A model generated the notes under the pieces. That model saw only the letters and a list, made by a program, of their open reading frames with translations. It was not told where the DNA came from and made no database searches. A program made the position numbers and the translations under genes. A stretch of DNA of 49,056 nucleotides from Candidatus Acetothermia bacterium (GTDB lineage Bacteria > Bipolaricaulota > Bipolaricaulia > RBG-16-55-9 > DRXL01): positions 1-49,056 of the forward strand of contig JACOSB010000011.1 of the NCBI GenBank assembly GCA_016179105.1, in the 5' to 3' direction. This document shows, piece by piece, positions 8,647 to 17,399 of this stretch (positions are counted from its first letter, which is position 1; each line of letters starts with the position of its first letter).

Positions 8647-9618
8647 ATGAAAGACCGTTTCGGACGAGAGCACAATTATCTGCGAATCTCCGTGATTGAC
8701 CGTTGCAACCAGCGGTGTCACTTTTGCATGCCGATGGATATGCAGTTCTTCAGTCCCAAAGATGTGCTCACGTTCGAAGAGATTGTCACAGTCGTGAAAG
8801 TCGGCAACAAGCTCGGCATCGATCGCGTGCGCATCACCGGCGGCGAGCCCACCGTGCGGCCTAACTTGCCCACCCTCATTCGCATGCTCAAAGCCGAGAC
8901 AGACGTGAAAGATATCTCGATGACGACCAACGGAATGCTCTTGGAGCGCTTCGCTCAATCACTCAAAGACGCCGGACTTGATAGAGTCAACGTGAGCCTG
9001 CACTCGCTCAACGCTGAAAAATTTCGTCGACTGACGCGCCTGGGCGATCTTGAGGTTGTCATGAGAGGCATTCGCAAAGCGATGGAAGTTGGTCTGACAC
9101 CCCTTAAGTTCAATGCGCTCATCTTGCAAGGCTTCAACGACGACGAGATTGACGATCTCTTTAAGCTCACGCTCCAAGACAACGTGACGATGCGTTTTTT
9201 GGAGCTGATGCCCATCGGCGAAGCGATGAGCTTGGACGGCTTTGGCTCGTATCTCAATCTGACCAAGGTGCGCGAATGGCTGACTGAAAAATACCGGCTC
9301 GTACCCGTTGAAGAAACGAAGGGCAACGGTCCGGCGCGCTACTGGAAAGCTCCTGGCGCTCCGGGCAAAGTCGGCTTCATCACTCCCATCTCTCATAAAT
9401 ACTGTGACACTTGTAGTCGCATGAGACTGACAGCGAATGGTGAGATCAGGCCCTGCTTAGCGTATGACGTGCACGTCAGCATACGCGATGCGATTCGCCG
9501 AGGCGACCTGGCAGCGATCGAAGCAGGGCTAAAGGAAGCGCTCTGGATGAAACCCAAGGGACATCACTGGGAAGAGGGGCAGACAACGCAAACGGTTATG
9601 TCTACTCTGGGCGGCTAG
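8647..9618 (+). CDS. moaA: GTP 3',8-cyclase MoaA (molybdenum cofactor step 1)
   Basis: 323 residues. Radical-SAM enzyme that, with MoaC, turns GTP into cyclic pyranopterin monophosphate. The radical-SAM cluster motif CNQRCHFC (C-x3-C-x2-C) is near the N-terminus. The second 4Fe-4S cluster motif CDTCSRMRLTANGEIRPC is near residues 255-275. The essential C-terminal Gly-Gly is present (STLGG). It stands alone on its strand, away from the other Moco genes at 26.5-32.2 kb. Its stop overlaps the stop of the convergent methyltransferase by 2 bp. Confidence 0.95.
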   Translation: MKDRFGREHNYLRISVIDRCNQRCHFCMPMDMQFFSPKDVLTFEEIVTVVKVGNKLGIDRVRITGGEPTVRPNLPTLIRMLKAETDVKDISMTTNGMLLERFAQSLKDAGLDRVNVSLHSLNAEKFRRLTRLGDLEVVMRGIRKAMEVGLTPLKFNALILQGFNDDEIDDLFKLTLQDNVTMRFLELMPIGEAMSLDGFGSYLNLTKVREWLTEKYRLVPVEETKGNGPARYWKAPGAPGKVGFITPISHKYCDTCSRMRLTANGEIRPCLAYDVHVSIRDAIRRGDLAAIEAGLKEALWMKPKGHHWEEGQTTQTVMSTLGG

Positions 9619-9628
9619 CTTTCTAGCC
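9613..9628. terminator. Small hairpin at the convergent moaA / methyltransferase stops
   Basis: GGCTAG (9613-9618) and CTAGCC (9623-9628) pair around CTTT and contain both stop codons. The stem is only 6 bp and has no strong T-run on either strand, so a bidirectional terminator role is only possible. Confidence 0.3.
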
Positions 9629-10802
9629 TTACTATTTGTCTGAAAAACTTTCGCTCGATGACCCAACTGTCTCCTTGTTTATACAGCGAAGGCTGAGTAT
9701 TCACGCTACCGAGTATTTGAAACTCGGAGGCAAAGTCGCGTGCTCTCGGACGCCCAAGCGCATGCCAGCGCTCATAAATCTCCAGATACTCTCGGTACAG
9801 TGATTCATCACCGTAAAGCCGCGTGACCGGCTCTTGCTCTTTACTGAAAGGGCTCAACACAAATCCTTTGTTCTCATCCCAAAGTCCAAACCCTCTTTGT
9901 AGATTGCAAGTGCGTCTGTCTTCGAGCGCAAGAAAGTAATGAAAGTCTAGGAGCGTCAGCTTCTCCCACTCCCAGCCACAATCGGGCATTTCCGGCAACG
10001 GGGGCAATCGCCGAATCGAAGAATCATCGAGCGATGAATACCAGGGCGCGCGAGCCCACGGATGCTGTATGGACATCTCGCCCTGGATGTTCATAAACCC
10101 GGACCAGCCAGCGATGCACCCGACTAGGTTCCCATTTTCTTTGGAGACCTTCATCAAAGGCGTAGTGTTCGGCCCACCATGCTGAAGAGGGATCAACATG
10201 TTTCCATCCGGGGCGAGCTGATTGGCCCAATGAGGAGAAAGGTCCGTGCAGCAAACAGTGCCGACGATGCGATCGAAAGGCGCGCGCTCTGGGCAACCGA
10301 GAAAGCCATCGCGCAAGAGTACACGAATCCCGCCATAGCCGGCCTTCGCGAGCAAGCGACTCGTCTGCTCGATCACATCCGGTTGAATATCGATGGTCGT
10401 GACCAAACTCGGATCGCCGATGATCTCGGCCATGAGCGCGGCGTTGTAGCCCGTGCCTGCACCGATCTCGATCACACTCATCCCGCGCTTCAGGTCTAAC
10501 AACTCAAGCATATTGGCCATCAGCGCCGGCTGCGAGGTCGAGCTGGTGGGTTTGCCATCGGGTCCTATGCGCGTGATGAGTGCTTCGTCGGAGTAGATCA
10601 ATTCCAGTACAGCAGGGTCATTAAGATCAGACTTCACAGGAAGGCAAACAACAGCGTCTTTGTCAAACTTAAAACAGGACTCTAACAAGAGATCGCGTCG
10701 CACTTTGCGGAACGCGCGCTCGACTGCCTCTGAATGAATTAAGCCTTCTGTTTTAAGTTGTTGAACATATTTGTCGATAAACTCAGTGATATCTTTATCC
10801 AT
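9615..10802 (-). CDS. Protein-L-isoaspartate O-methyltransferase-like protein with a long C-terminal extension
   Basis: 395 residues, against about 210 for ordinary PCMT. Residues about 10-225 carry a PCMT-type SAM-dependent methyltransferase fold: an N-terminal helical segment, a TSSTSQPALMANMLELL substrate region, SAM motif I VIEIGAGTGYNAALMAEI, and FDRIVGTVCC. The C-terminal 170 residues contain no motif I recognise. The family includes repair methyltransferases and RiPP-modifying variants with C-terminal extensions. No precursor-peptide gene is obvious beside it, so the target is open. Confidence 0.75.
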   Translation of the reverse strand: MDKDITEFIDKYVQQLKTEGLIHSEAVERAFRKVRRDLLLESCFKFDKDAVVCLPVKSDLNDPAVLELIYSDEALITRIGPDGKPTSSTSQPALMANMLELLDLKRGMSVIEIGAGTGYNAALMAEIIGDPSLVTTIDIQPDVIEQTSRLLAKAGYGGIRVLLRDGFLGCPERAPFDRIVGTVCCTDLSPHWANQLAPDGNMLIPLQHGGPNTTPLMKVSKENGNLVGCIAGWSGFMNIQGEMSIQHPWARAPWYSSLDDSSIRRLPPLPEMPDCGWEWEKLTLLDFHYFLALEDRRTCNLQRGFGLWDENKGFVLSPFSKEQEPVTRLYGDESLYREYLEIYERWHALGRPRARDFASEFQILGSVNTQPSLYKQGDSWVIERKFFRQIVRLES

Positions 10803-10875
10803 GAAGACTCACTCTGAAATTCTTTCAATCCTAACATAAGTCTTCTCACTTTGCTTGGCGCAAGCTCGCTCCAGT

Positions 10876-10905
10876 TTGCATCCGACGCGGTGTGAATGGT
10901 ACCCT
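10876..10905 (+). promoter_or_regulatory. Candidate promoter of guaA with a near-leaderless start
   Basis: TTGCAT (10876-10881), 18 bp, extended -10 TGGTACCCT ending at 10905. The guaA ATG is 10 bp further on, leaving a leader of only about 3 nt, in agreement with the absence of a ribosome site. Confidence 0.4.
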
Positions 10906-10915
10906 AGAGATACAC

Positions 10916-12457
10916 ATGGAGAAAATTCTGATTCTCGATTTCGGCGGCCAATACACCAAGCTGATCGCGAAATCTGTTCGCGAACTGGAGGTCTACGCCG
11001 AAGTGGGCTCTCCCGATCTCACGGCTGACCAAATCTGTGTGATGAAACCCAAGGGATTAATTCTCTCCGGGGGCCCGAACAGCGTCTACGCACCCAACGC
11101 ACCCCAGCTCGATCGGCGCGTCTATGACTTAAATATCCCGATTCTCGGCATTTGCTACGGGATGCAGCTGATGGCACGCGACTTCGGTGGCGAAGTCATT
11201 CGCGCTGCTAAGCGAGAGTACGGCACAGCGACGATCGAAGTCTGCCAACCTGACGCACTCTTGCAGGGGTTGGAGCAAACAGAAAGAGTCTGGATGAGCC
11301 ACGGCGATGAAGTGCGCACATTGCCGCCCAAGTTTCTCCATCTGGCACGCACGGAGAACGTCACCTATGCGGGAATGATCAGCCCCGACAGGAAATATGC
11401 AGCGATTCAGTTCCATCCCGAAGTGCATCACACGCCCAAGGGCAAACAAATTTTAAGAAATTTTCTCTTCGATATTTGCAAGATCTCTGAGTGCTGGCGC
11501 CCCGCAGACCAAATCGAAGAAGCTGTGCGCACGCTGCGTGAGCAACTCAAAGAGGCCAAGCATTGTCTCATCGGCGTCTCTGGGGGCGTCGACAGCAGCG
11601 TCGCAGCTGTCTTGGTTCATCGTGCGATCGGCGATCGCCTGATTCCCGTCTTTATCGATACGGGGCTCTTACGTAAGAACGAGGGCCAGCGCACCAAGCA
11701 AGTCTTCGAGAAACTCGGCCTGAACTTGCGCTGTGTCGATGCCGGCGATCGGTTCTTCGAAAATCTCCGAGGAGTCACAGACCCTGAGGAGAAGCGCAAG
11801 CGCATCGGCGAGACATTTATCAGAGTTTTTGAGGAAGAAGCAGGCCATTTTGAACAAGAGTTGGGAAAGGTCGACGTGCTCGTCCAGGGGACGATCTACT
11901 CGGACGTGATCGAGAGCGCAGGAACCAAGGGCGCCGAAAAAATTAAGAGCCATCACAACGTCGGCGGGCTCCCTGGGAAAATGCTCTTTTCGATCGTCGA
12001 ACCGTTGAGAGCTTACTTTAAGGACGAAGTGCGCCAGATCGGTCTCAAATTGGGCATTCCCGAAGAGATCATCGGGGAGCAGCCCTTCCCCGGCCCGGGG
12101 CTTGCCGTTCGTATTATCGGCGAAGTCACGAGAGAACGTGTCGCTTTGTTGCAAACGGTGGATGCGATCTTGCGCGAAGAAGTCCAACGTGCTACCCTAC
12201 ATCGTACTATCTGGCAGTATTTTGCCGTATTGTTGCCCGTGCGGAGCGTTGCCATTCTGGGCGACAGCCGCGGCTATGGGCAGGTAGCCGCGCTGCGGGC
12301 AGTGCATTCGGTCGACGGGATGACGGCGAGTTGGTATCACTTCCCCTATGCTGTGCTGGAGAAGATTTCGACGCGGATCACGAACGAGGTTGAGGGCGTC
12401 ACTCGCGTCGTATACGATATAACGACCAAACCACCCGGGACGATCGAGTGGGAGTAG
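10916..12457 (+). CDS. guaA: GMP synthase (glutamine-hydrolysing)
   Basis: 513 residues. Converts XMP to GMP. The N-terminal class I amidotransferase has the nucleophile in ILGICYGMQLM and the His-Glu pair in QFHPEVHHTP. The ATP pyrophosphatase P-loop follows as GVSGGVDSSVAAVL, and the C-terminal dimerisation domain ends TTKPPGTIEWE, as usual. A GTG 24 bp upstream is in frame, but the ATG at 10916 gives the family N-terminus (MEKILILDFG). There is no ribosome site and a promoter-like sequence ends 10 bp before it. Glycosyltransferase genes follow in the same direction. Confidence 0.96.
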   Translation: MEKILILDFGGQYTKLIAKSVRELEVYAEVGSPDLTADQICVMKPKGLILSGGPNSVYAPNAPQLDRRVYDLNIPILGICYGMQLMARDFGGEVIRAAKREYGTATIEVCQPDALLQGLEQTERVWMSHGDEVRTLPPKFLHLARTENVTYAGMISPDRKYAAIQFHPEVHHTPKGKQILRNFLFDICKISECWRPADQIEEAVRTLREQLKEAKHCLIGVSGGVDSSVAAVLVHRAIGDRLIPVFIDTGLLRKNEGQRTKQVFEKLGLNLRCVDAGDRFFENLRGVTDPEEKRKRIGETFIRVFEEEAGHFEQELGKVDVLVQGTIYSDVIESAGTKGAEKIKSHHNVGGLPGKMLFSIVEPLRAYFKDEVRQIGLKLGIPEEIIGEQPFPGPGLAVRIIGEVTRERVALLQTVDAILREEVQRATLHRTIWQYFAVLLPVRSVAILGDSRGYGQVAALRAVHSVDGMTASWYHFPYAVLEKISTRITNEVEGVTRVVYDITTKPPGTIEWE

Positions 12458-12489
12458 TCAAAAAACTTAAGGAGGCGGGGAAACGGGCG

Positions 12490-13509
12490 ATGAGGGTTTG
12501 TCTATATCTGGAAGCCGAGAAGGCCATCGCGCGCTCGGGCTTCAAGACCGCGTTCTCGCAGCAACGCCGTGCCTTGGAGCAAGCGGGCGTTCAGGTCGTC
12601 AAAGACCCCTCCATGTCGTTCGATATTCTTCATCTACATTGGTTCGGCCCCCGCTCCTTCTTCTTACTGAAGCGCGCCAAACAAGAAGGTCGCAAAGTGA
12701 TTGTCCACGCCCACAGCATTGGCAGCTATGATCTCAAGAATAGCTTTACTCTCTCCAACGCGCTGGCACCTCTTTACGATCGTTATCTGAAATATTTTTA
12801 TGACTTGAGCGATTGTATTTTTACACCCTCGATTCACGCCAAGCAATTTTTGCAATCCCAAGGGCTCCAAAAACCCATCGCCGTCGTGAGCAACGGAATC
12901 GATCGAGAACGGTTTAGATTTTGCGAGCAAAAGCGCCGTGAATTTCGCGAGCGGTTTGGCTTGGAGCGATTCACCGTCTTTTCTGCAGGGCACATCATCC
13001 CGCGCAAGGGAGTGATGGAGTTTATTGAGGTTGCCGAGCGCTTGCCTCAGTTCGATTTTGTCTGGTTTGGGCACTGCTGGAACAAGCTGCTCTCGTTCTA
13101 CCCAGAGATGCACAAGCGTTTGTCCGAGCGCCCGGCCAATTTGATCATGCCGGGGTTTGTCGAAGATACACCCGACGCCTTTGCCGCCGGCGATCTCTTG
13201 CTCTATCCCTCCCACGGCGAGACCCAAGGGATGGTTTTATTAGAATCGGCGTCGCTGCGGCGCCCCATTGTGTTGCGTGATCTACCAGAGTATCGTGCCC
13301 TAGGATTTATACATGGACAAAATTGTCTCATGGGACAGACCGTAGAAAACTTCACCGAACAATTGCGACAATTATCTGAAGACACGGCGCTACGCGAGCG
13401 CGTAGCCAGCGGAGCAGAGATGCTCGCGGAAGCGAACGCGATGGAAGGCATCGGGGAACGACTCAAAGGGTTATACGAAGCGGTCTTACACGATCAGCTC
13501 GTCTCTTAG
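12490..13509 (+). CDS. GT4-type glycosyltransferase, paralogue 1 of 3
   Basis: 339 residues; GT-B fold, probably retaining. The N-terminus MRVCLYLEAEKAIARSGF, the segment KVIVHAHSIGSYDLKNSF, the linker SNGIDRERFRFCEQKRREF and FSAGHIIPRKGVMEFIEVA are shared with the next two genes. As I recall, the layout matches the LafA-like family that adds glucose to diacylglycerol in Gram-positive bacteria; the acceptor here is unknown. The start was chosen by alignment with paralogue 2; an earlier GTG at 12448 would overlap guaA. This copy is the most divergent near the end, having GETQGMVLLES where the others have EENQP or TENQP. Confidence 0.82.
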   Translation: MRVCLYLEAEKAIARSGFKTAFSQQRRALEQAGVQVVKDPSMSFDILHLHWFGPRSFFLLKRAKQEGRKVIVHAHSIGSYDLKNSFTLSNALAPLYDRYLKYFYDLSDCIFTPSIHAKQFLQSQGLQKPIAVVSNGIDRERFRFCEQKRREFRERFGLERFTVFSAGHIIPRKGVMEFIEVAERLPQFDFVWFGHCWNKLLSFYPEMHKRLSERPANLIMPGFVEDTPDAFAAGDLLLYPSHGETQGMVLLESASLRRPIVLRDLPEYRALGFIHGQNCLMGQTVENFTEQLRQLSEDTALRERVASGAEMLAEANAMEGIGERLKGLYEAVLHDQLVS

Positions 13510-13536
13510 CGAGCGTAAAAGGGAAGGGGGAGAACG

Positions 13537-14592
13537 ATGAGGGTATGCCTCTACTTGGAGGCTCCTGACTGGGTATCCAAGTCAGGGATCAAGCGAGCGT
13601 ACGATCATCATCTCAAGGCCATCGAGGCGGCGGGCATCGAGGTGGTGAGCGATCCTGAGACAGACAACTATGACCTGTTGCATCTGCACTTCTTTGGCCC
13701 CAAATCGCTCCTCTATGCCAACCGCGCGAAGAAGGCCGGACGCAAAGTGGTCGTACACGCGCACAGCATCGGCGCTCACGATTTTCAGAATAGTTTTACG
13801 TTGGTGAACCCGATCTCACCCTTGTACGAAATGTACCTGCACTTTTTCTACCGCCAGAGCGATTGTATTTTTACGTGCTCAGAATTTGCCAAGGCTCAAC
13901 TAGATGCAATCGACCTGGGTCGCCCGGTGGCTGTCGTCAATAACGGCATCGACCGCGAAAGATTCAAATTTGATGGCCAACAGCGAGGACGCGCTCGCGA
14001 GCAGTTCGGCCTCCAACGCTTCACGGTCTTCTGTGGGGGAAACTTAATTCCCCGCAAGGGCGTGAAGGATTTTATTGAAGTCGCGCGGGCGCTTCCGGAG
14101 TTTGACTTCATCTGGTACGGCCAGCTTTGGTCCAAGCTCTTCACGTTCTACCCAGCGATGCACCGCGCGATCGAGCGACGCCCCGCGAACGTCCAATTCC
14201 CCGGCTTTGTGAATGACGTGGTGAGCGCCTTCTGCGCCGGAGACGCTTTTTTCTTTCCATCCTATACAGAGAATCAGCCGATGGTCCTACTCGAGGTTGC
14301 CTCGTTAGGGAAACCTTTGGTCGTGCGGGACATCCCCGAATATCAAGGCTGGCTGACCCATGGCCTAAATTGCTTCAAAGCTGACAGCGCTGAAAATTTT
14401 GCCCGGCTGCTCCACCGGATCGCCACTGACTCCGCCCTTTATAGTAAGCTTTCTGAGGGAGCCGAACAGTTGGCGGCTGCGCACAGCCTCACGCACGTCG
14501 GACGACGGCTCAGAACTCTCTACGAGCAAGTCCTCTCAGGAACTCTCGGCGTGGCGAAGGATTCCTCGCTGCTCACGGATTCCAAGCGATGA
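13537..14592 (+). CDS. GT4-type glycosyltransferase, paralogue 2 of 3
   Basis: 351 residues. Closely related to its neighbours: MRVCLYLEAPDWVSKSGI, KVVVHAHSIGAHDFQNSF, NNGIDRERFKFDGQQRGR, CGGNLIPRKGVKDFIEVA. The donor-binding C-terminal E-x7-E region is FPSYTENQPMVLLEVASLG. GGGAG precedes the ATG. It is 27 bp after paralogue 1 and overlaps paralogue 3 by ATGA. Tandem related enzymes usually add successive sugars to one acceptor, for example a glycolipid headgroup, but this is inference. Confidence 0.84.
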   Translation: MRVCLYLEAPDWVSKSGIKRAYDHHLKAIEAAGIEVVSDPETDNYDLLHLHFFGPKSLLYANRAKKAGRKVVVHAHSIGAHDFQNSFTLVNPISPLYEMYLHFFYRQSDCIFTCSEFAKAQLDAIDLGRPVAVVNNGIDRERFKFDGQQRGRAREQFGLQRFTVFCGGNLIPRKGVKDFIEVARALPEFDFIWYGQLWSKLFTFYPAMHRAIERRPANVQFPGFVNDVVSAFCAGDAFFFPSYTENQPMVLLEVASLGKPLVVRDIPEYQGWLTHGLNCFKADSAENFARLLHRIATDSALYSKLSEGAEQLAAAHSLTHVGRRLRTLYEQVLSGTLGVAKDSSLLTDSKR

Positions 14593-15698
14593 ACGAGCGC
14601 TCATTCTCACCCTCATCGAACGGGCTTGTTTCTGCACCGAGAAGCGTCGCTTCGCTTCCACGAGTTTGTGTTTATCTGGAATCGCCCAAGATGCTCGCGT
14701 ACACGGGTATTCGCTCGGCTCTGCGCCATCACCAGAGAGCCCTAGAACTGGCGAACATTCCCTACACCACCGATCCAGCCTCTGATTATGAGGTCCTCCA
14801 TCTGCACTGGATTGGGGTGCGCTCGCTGAGTTCGCTCTTGCGCGCGCGCTCTAAAGAGATCAAAGTTGTCATCCATGCCCACAGTACTGACCGAACAACC
14901 CAAGGAAGCATCACCGCTTCGGGCGTCTTTGCACAGGTCGGCAGACGTTACATGAATTTTTTCTATAAGTCGGTCGACCACATCGTCGCACCGTCGCCGT
15001 ACACGCGAGATTTGCTGCAATCGTACGGCATCAAAACACCCATCAGCGTGATCAGCAACGGGGTAGATCGTTCACGCTTTCAGTTTTGTGCAGAGAAACG
15101 AGAGAAGTTTCGCCAGCAATTTGGGCTCAAAAAATTTACTGTTTTTGGTGTGGGTCAAGTCATACCCAGAAAAGGCATTATTGATTTCATCGAGGTCGCC
15201 CGAGCCCTGCCCGACTTTGATTTTATCTGGTTTGGCCACCGTCTTCCCGACTGGATGAATTATCACCCCGCCCTCCTTCGCGCCATCGAGGGTCGCCCCA
15301 GAAATGTCCATTTCCCGGGATTTATCGAAGATGCTGCGGGGACTTTCTGCGCTGGCGACATACTCTTCTTTTCTTCATATGAAGAGAACCAACCCGTGAC
15401 CTTGCTCGAAGTGGCTTCGTTGGGATTACCCGCCATCGTGCGTAATATCCCCGCTTACGAAGGCTGGCTCCAGTCCGGGATAAATTGTCTCAAGGGCAAG
15501 ACAGTAGATGATTTTATTGGTCACCTGAAACTGCTCGCCCAAGATTCTGTGTTGCGAACTCAGCTCGGTCAAAAAGCTCAGAAACTCGCCGAAGGGCATC
15601 GGCTCGAACGAGTGGGAGCCGATTACAGAAATTTCTATACTTCTTTGATGGGAGCCGCTGCAGAGGTGGACACAAGACTGAGCGATCGAGTAGAGTAA
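14589..15698 (+). CDS. GT4-type glycosyltransferase, paralogue 3 of 3
   Basis: 369 residues. It has a unique N-terminal extension of about 24 residues before VCVYLESPKMLAYTGI. Shared motifs: KVVIHAHSTDRTTQGSI, SNGVDRSRFQFCAEKREKF, FGVGQVIPRKGIIDFIEVA, FSSYEENQPVTLLEVASLG. The 'AHS.' to '..S' loop differs from copies 1 and 2 (TDRTTQGS against IGxxDxxNS), hinting at a different acceptor. It starts by ATGA overlap with copy 2 and is followed 35 bp later by the phosphodiesterase. Confidence 0.84.
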   Translation: MNERSFSPSSNGLVSAPRSVASLPRVCVYLESPKMLAYTGIRSALRHHQRALELANIPYTTDPASDYEVLHLHWIGVRSLSSLLRARSKEIKVVIHAHSTDRTTQGSITASGVFAQVGRRYMNFFYKSVDHIVAPSPYTRDLLQSYGIKTPISVISNGVDRSRFQFCAEKREKFRQQFGLKKFTVFGVGQVIPRKGIIDFIEVARALPDFDFIWFGHRLPDWMNYHPALLRAIEGRPRNVHFPGFIEDAAGTFCAGDILFFSSYEENQPVTLLEVASLGLPAIVRNIPAYEGWLQSGINCLKGKTVDDFIGHLKLLAQDSVLRTQLGQKAQKLAEGHRLERVGADYRNFYTSLMGAAAEVDTRLSDRVE

Positions 15699-15733
15699 AC
15701 TCGAAAACGTCCTCAAGGAGAAAGAAACCACCC

Positions 15734-17380
15734 ATGAAAAAAATTTTGGTCATCGCTCTCGACGGAGCCACGATGGACCTCATCGGCCCGTGGGCTCAAG
15801 AGGGCAAGCTCCCGAACTTAGCTAGGCTTATGACAGAAGGGGCTTACGGACGCATGAAGAGCACGATCCCCCCCATCACCGGTGCTGCTTGGAGCACCTT
15901 CCAGACAGGAGTCAACCCCGGCAAACACGGCGTCTTCGACTGGTTGGCTCGCAAAAGAGATAGTTATCAATTGGCTCCGATCAGCTCGCGCTCTATCGAT
16001 CGGCCCTTGCTCTGGGAATATCTAAGCGCTCACGGCAAGCGCGTCGGCGTCATCGGTGTGCCGGTCTCTTACCCAGCCAGACCTGTGAACGGCTTTATGC
16101 TCACAGATTTATTGACCCCCGCGGAAGAAAATTACGCTTACCCGCCCACTCTCAAAGCCGAGATAGAAGCGAATGTCGGTCGCTACCCCGTGATGCCCGA
16201 CCACTGGCGTGGGCGCCATGCGGCCGAGCGGTGGGTCGCCGGCCTCAAAGAATCGCTCGCACAACGAGTCAAGACCGCACTCTATTTGATGGAGCATCAG
16301 CCCTGGGATTTCTTGATGGTCCATTTCATGGAGACTGACTCTGTTCAGCACCAAATGTGGCACCTCTTGGATGGCGAGAAGCGCGAAGTCTATCGCACAT
16401 ACGGGGTCACCGGAAATCCCATCCTAGCAATCTATCAGCAAGCCGACCAAGCCGTCGGACAGTTTATTGCCAACTCCCCAGACGCTACCGTCTTTGTCAT
16501 TTCGGACCACGGCTTCGGGCCACTACGCTACAACATTCACTTGAATTGTTGGCTACTCCATCATGGCTATTTACGTCTGAAGAAAAACCCCGCTACGCTC
16601 TTGAAGCGCCTGAGCTATACGCTTGGATTGACGGCTTACAACATCAGCTATATCGCCGAAGAATCGAGGTTGCTGGAGCGCGGCGCGCAGCTCAAGCACA
16701 TCGAAGTGCATGAGCTTTTTGGACGTTATTTTCTCTCGATGCAAAACATCGACTGGTCTCAAACTCGCGCTTATTCTCACGGCAACGTCGGCCAGGTCTT
16801 TCTCAATCTCAAAGGCCGTGAGCCCGAGGGAGTTGTCGAGCCCTCGGAGGCTGCGCGGCTCACCCAAGAGATTGCCGAGGGTCTTAGGAGTCTAAGCAAT
16901 CCAATGAATGGCGAGAAAGTTCTCTCCAACGTTTATCACAGAGAAACGGTTTACAAGGGGAGCAAAATAGATCAAGCAGCAGAGCTGATCCTCGCATCCG
17001 CGGAGAAATATATGGCCATCGGTACCTCTGAATTTTTGGCCAATCGCGAAGTGACGCCCGCTTATGCTGGCTCAGGCTGGCATCGCCCGGAGGGAATTTT
17101 CATCGCTTCTGGGGAGTCCATCAGGCCTGGAACGATTCCAACTCTTCACATCGTTGACATGTTTCCGACGATCTTGTTTTCGATGGGCATATCTCTGCCA
17201 CCAGACCTCGACGGACAAGTGCCTACTCCAATTTTTACTGAAGAGTTCTTGGATGGCCAGAGCGAATTACTCTCCTCAGGAGAAAATTTGCGACTTCAGA
17301 AAACCGCTCACAGCAAGAGCGAGAGCAAGAACTATGACAAAGAAATACGCAATCGCTTGCGCGGCATGGGGTATATCTAA
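15734..17380 (+). CDS. Alkaline-phosphatase-superfamily phosphodiesterase (type I phosphodiesterase/nucleotide pyrophosphatase-like)
   Basis: 548 residues with no clear signal peptide. The metal-site residues of the superfamily are visible: Asp in MKKILVIALDGATMD, the probable Thr/Ser nucleophile in ITGAAWSTFQTG, the Asp-Asp-His set in FMETDSVQHQMW and VFVISDHGFGPL, and the late His in GSGWHRPEGIFIASG. Such enzymes hydrolyse phosphodiesters or transfer phospho-groups. Position after three glycosyltransferases suggests action on the same glycoconjugate or lipid, but the substrate cannot be read from sequence. AAGGAG precedes the ATG. Confidence 0.82.
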   Translation: MKKILVIALDGATMDLIGPWAQEGKLPNLARLMTEGAYGRMKSTIPPITGAAWSTFQTGVNPGKHGVFDWLARKRDSYQLAPISSRSIDRPLLWEYLSAHGKRVGVIGVPVSYPARPVNGFMLTDLLTPAEENYAYPPTLKAEIEANVGRYPVMPDHWRGRHAAERWVAGLKESLAQRVKTALYLMEHQPWDFLMVHFMETDSVQHQMWHLLDGEKREVYRTYGVTGNPILAIYQQADQAVGQFIANSPDATVFVISDHGFGPLRYNIHLNCWLLHHGYLRLKKNPATLLKRLSYTLGLTAYNISYIAEESRLLERGAQLKHIEVHELFGRYFLSMQNIDWSQTRAYSHGNVGQVFLNLKGREPEGVVEPSEAARLTQEIAEGLRSLSNPMNGEKVLSNVYHRETVYKGSKIDQAAELILASAEKYMAIGTSEFLANREVTPAYAGSGWHRPEGIFIASGESIRPGTIPTLHIVDMFPTILFSMGISLPPDLDGQVPTPIFTEEFLDGQSELLSSGENLRLQKTAHSKSESKNYDKEIRNRLRGMGYI

Positions 17381-17399
17381 TAGGTTTTGTGGCGAGCTC

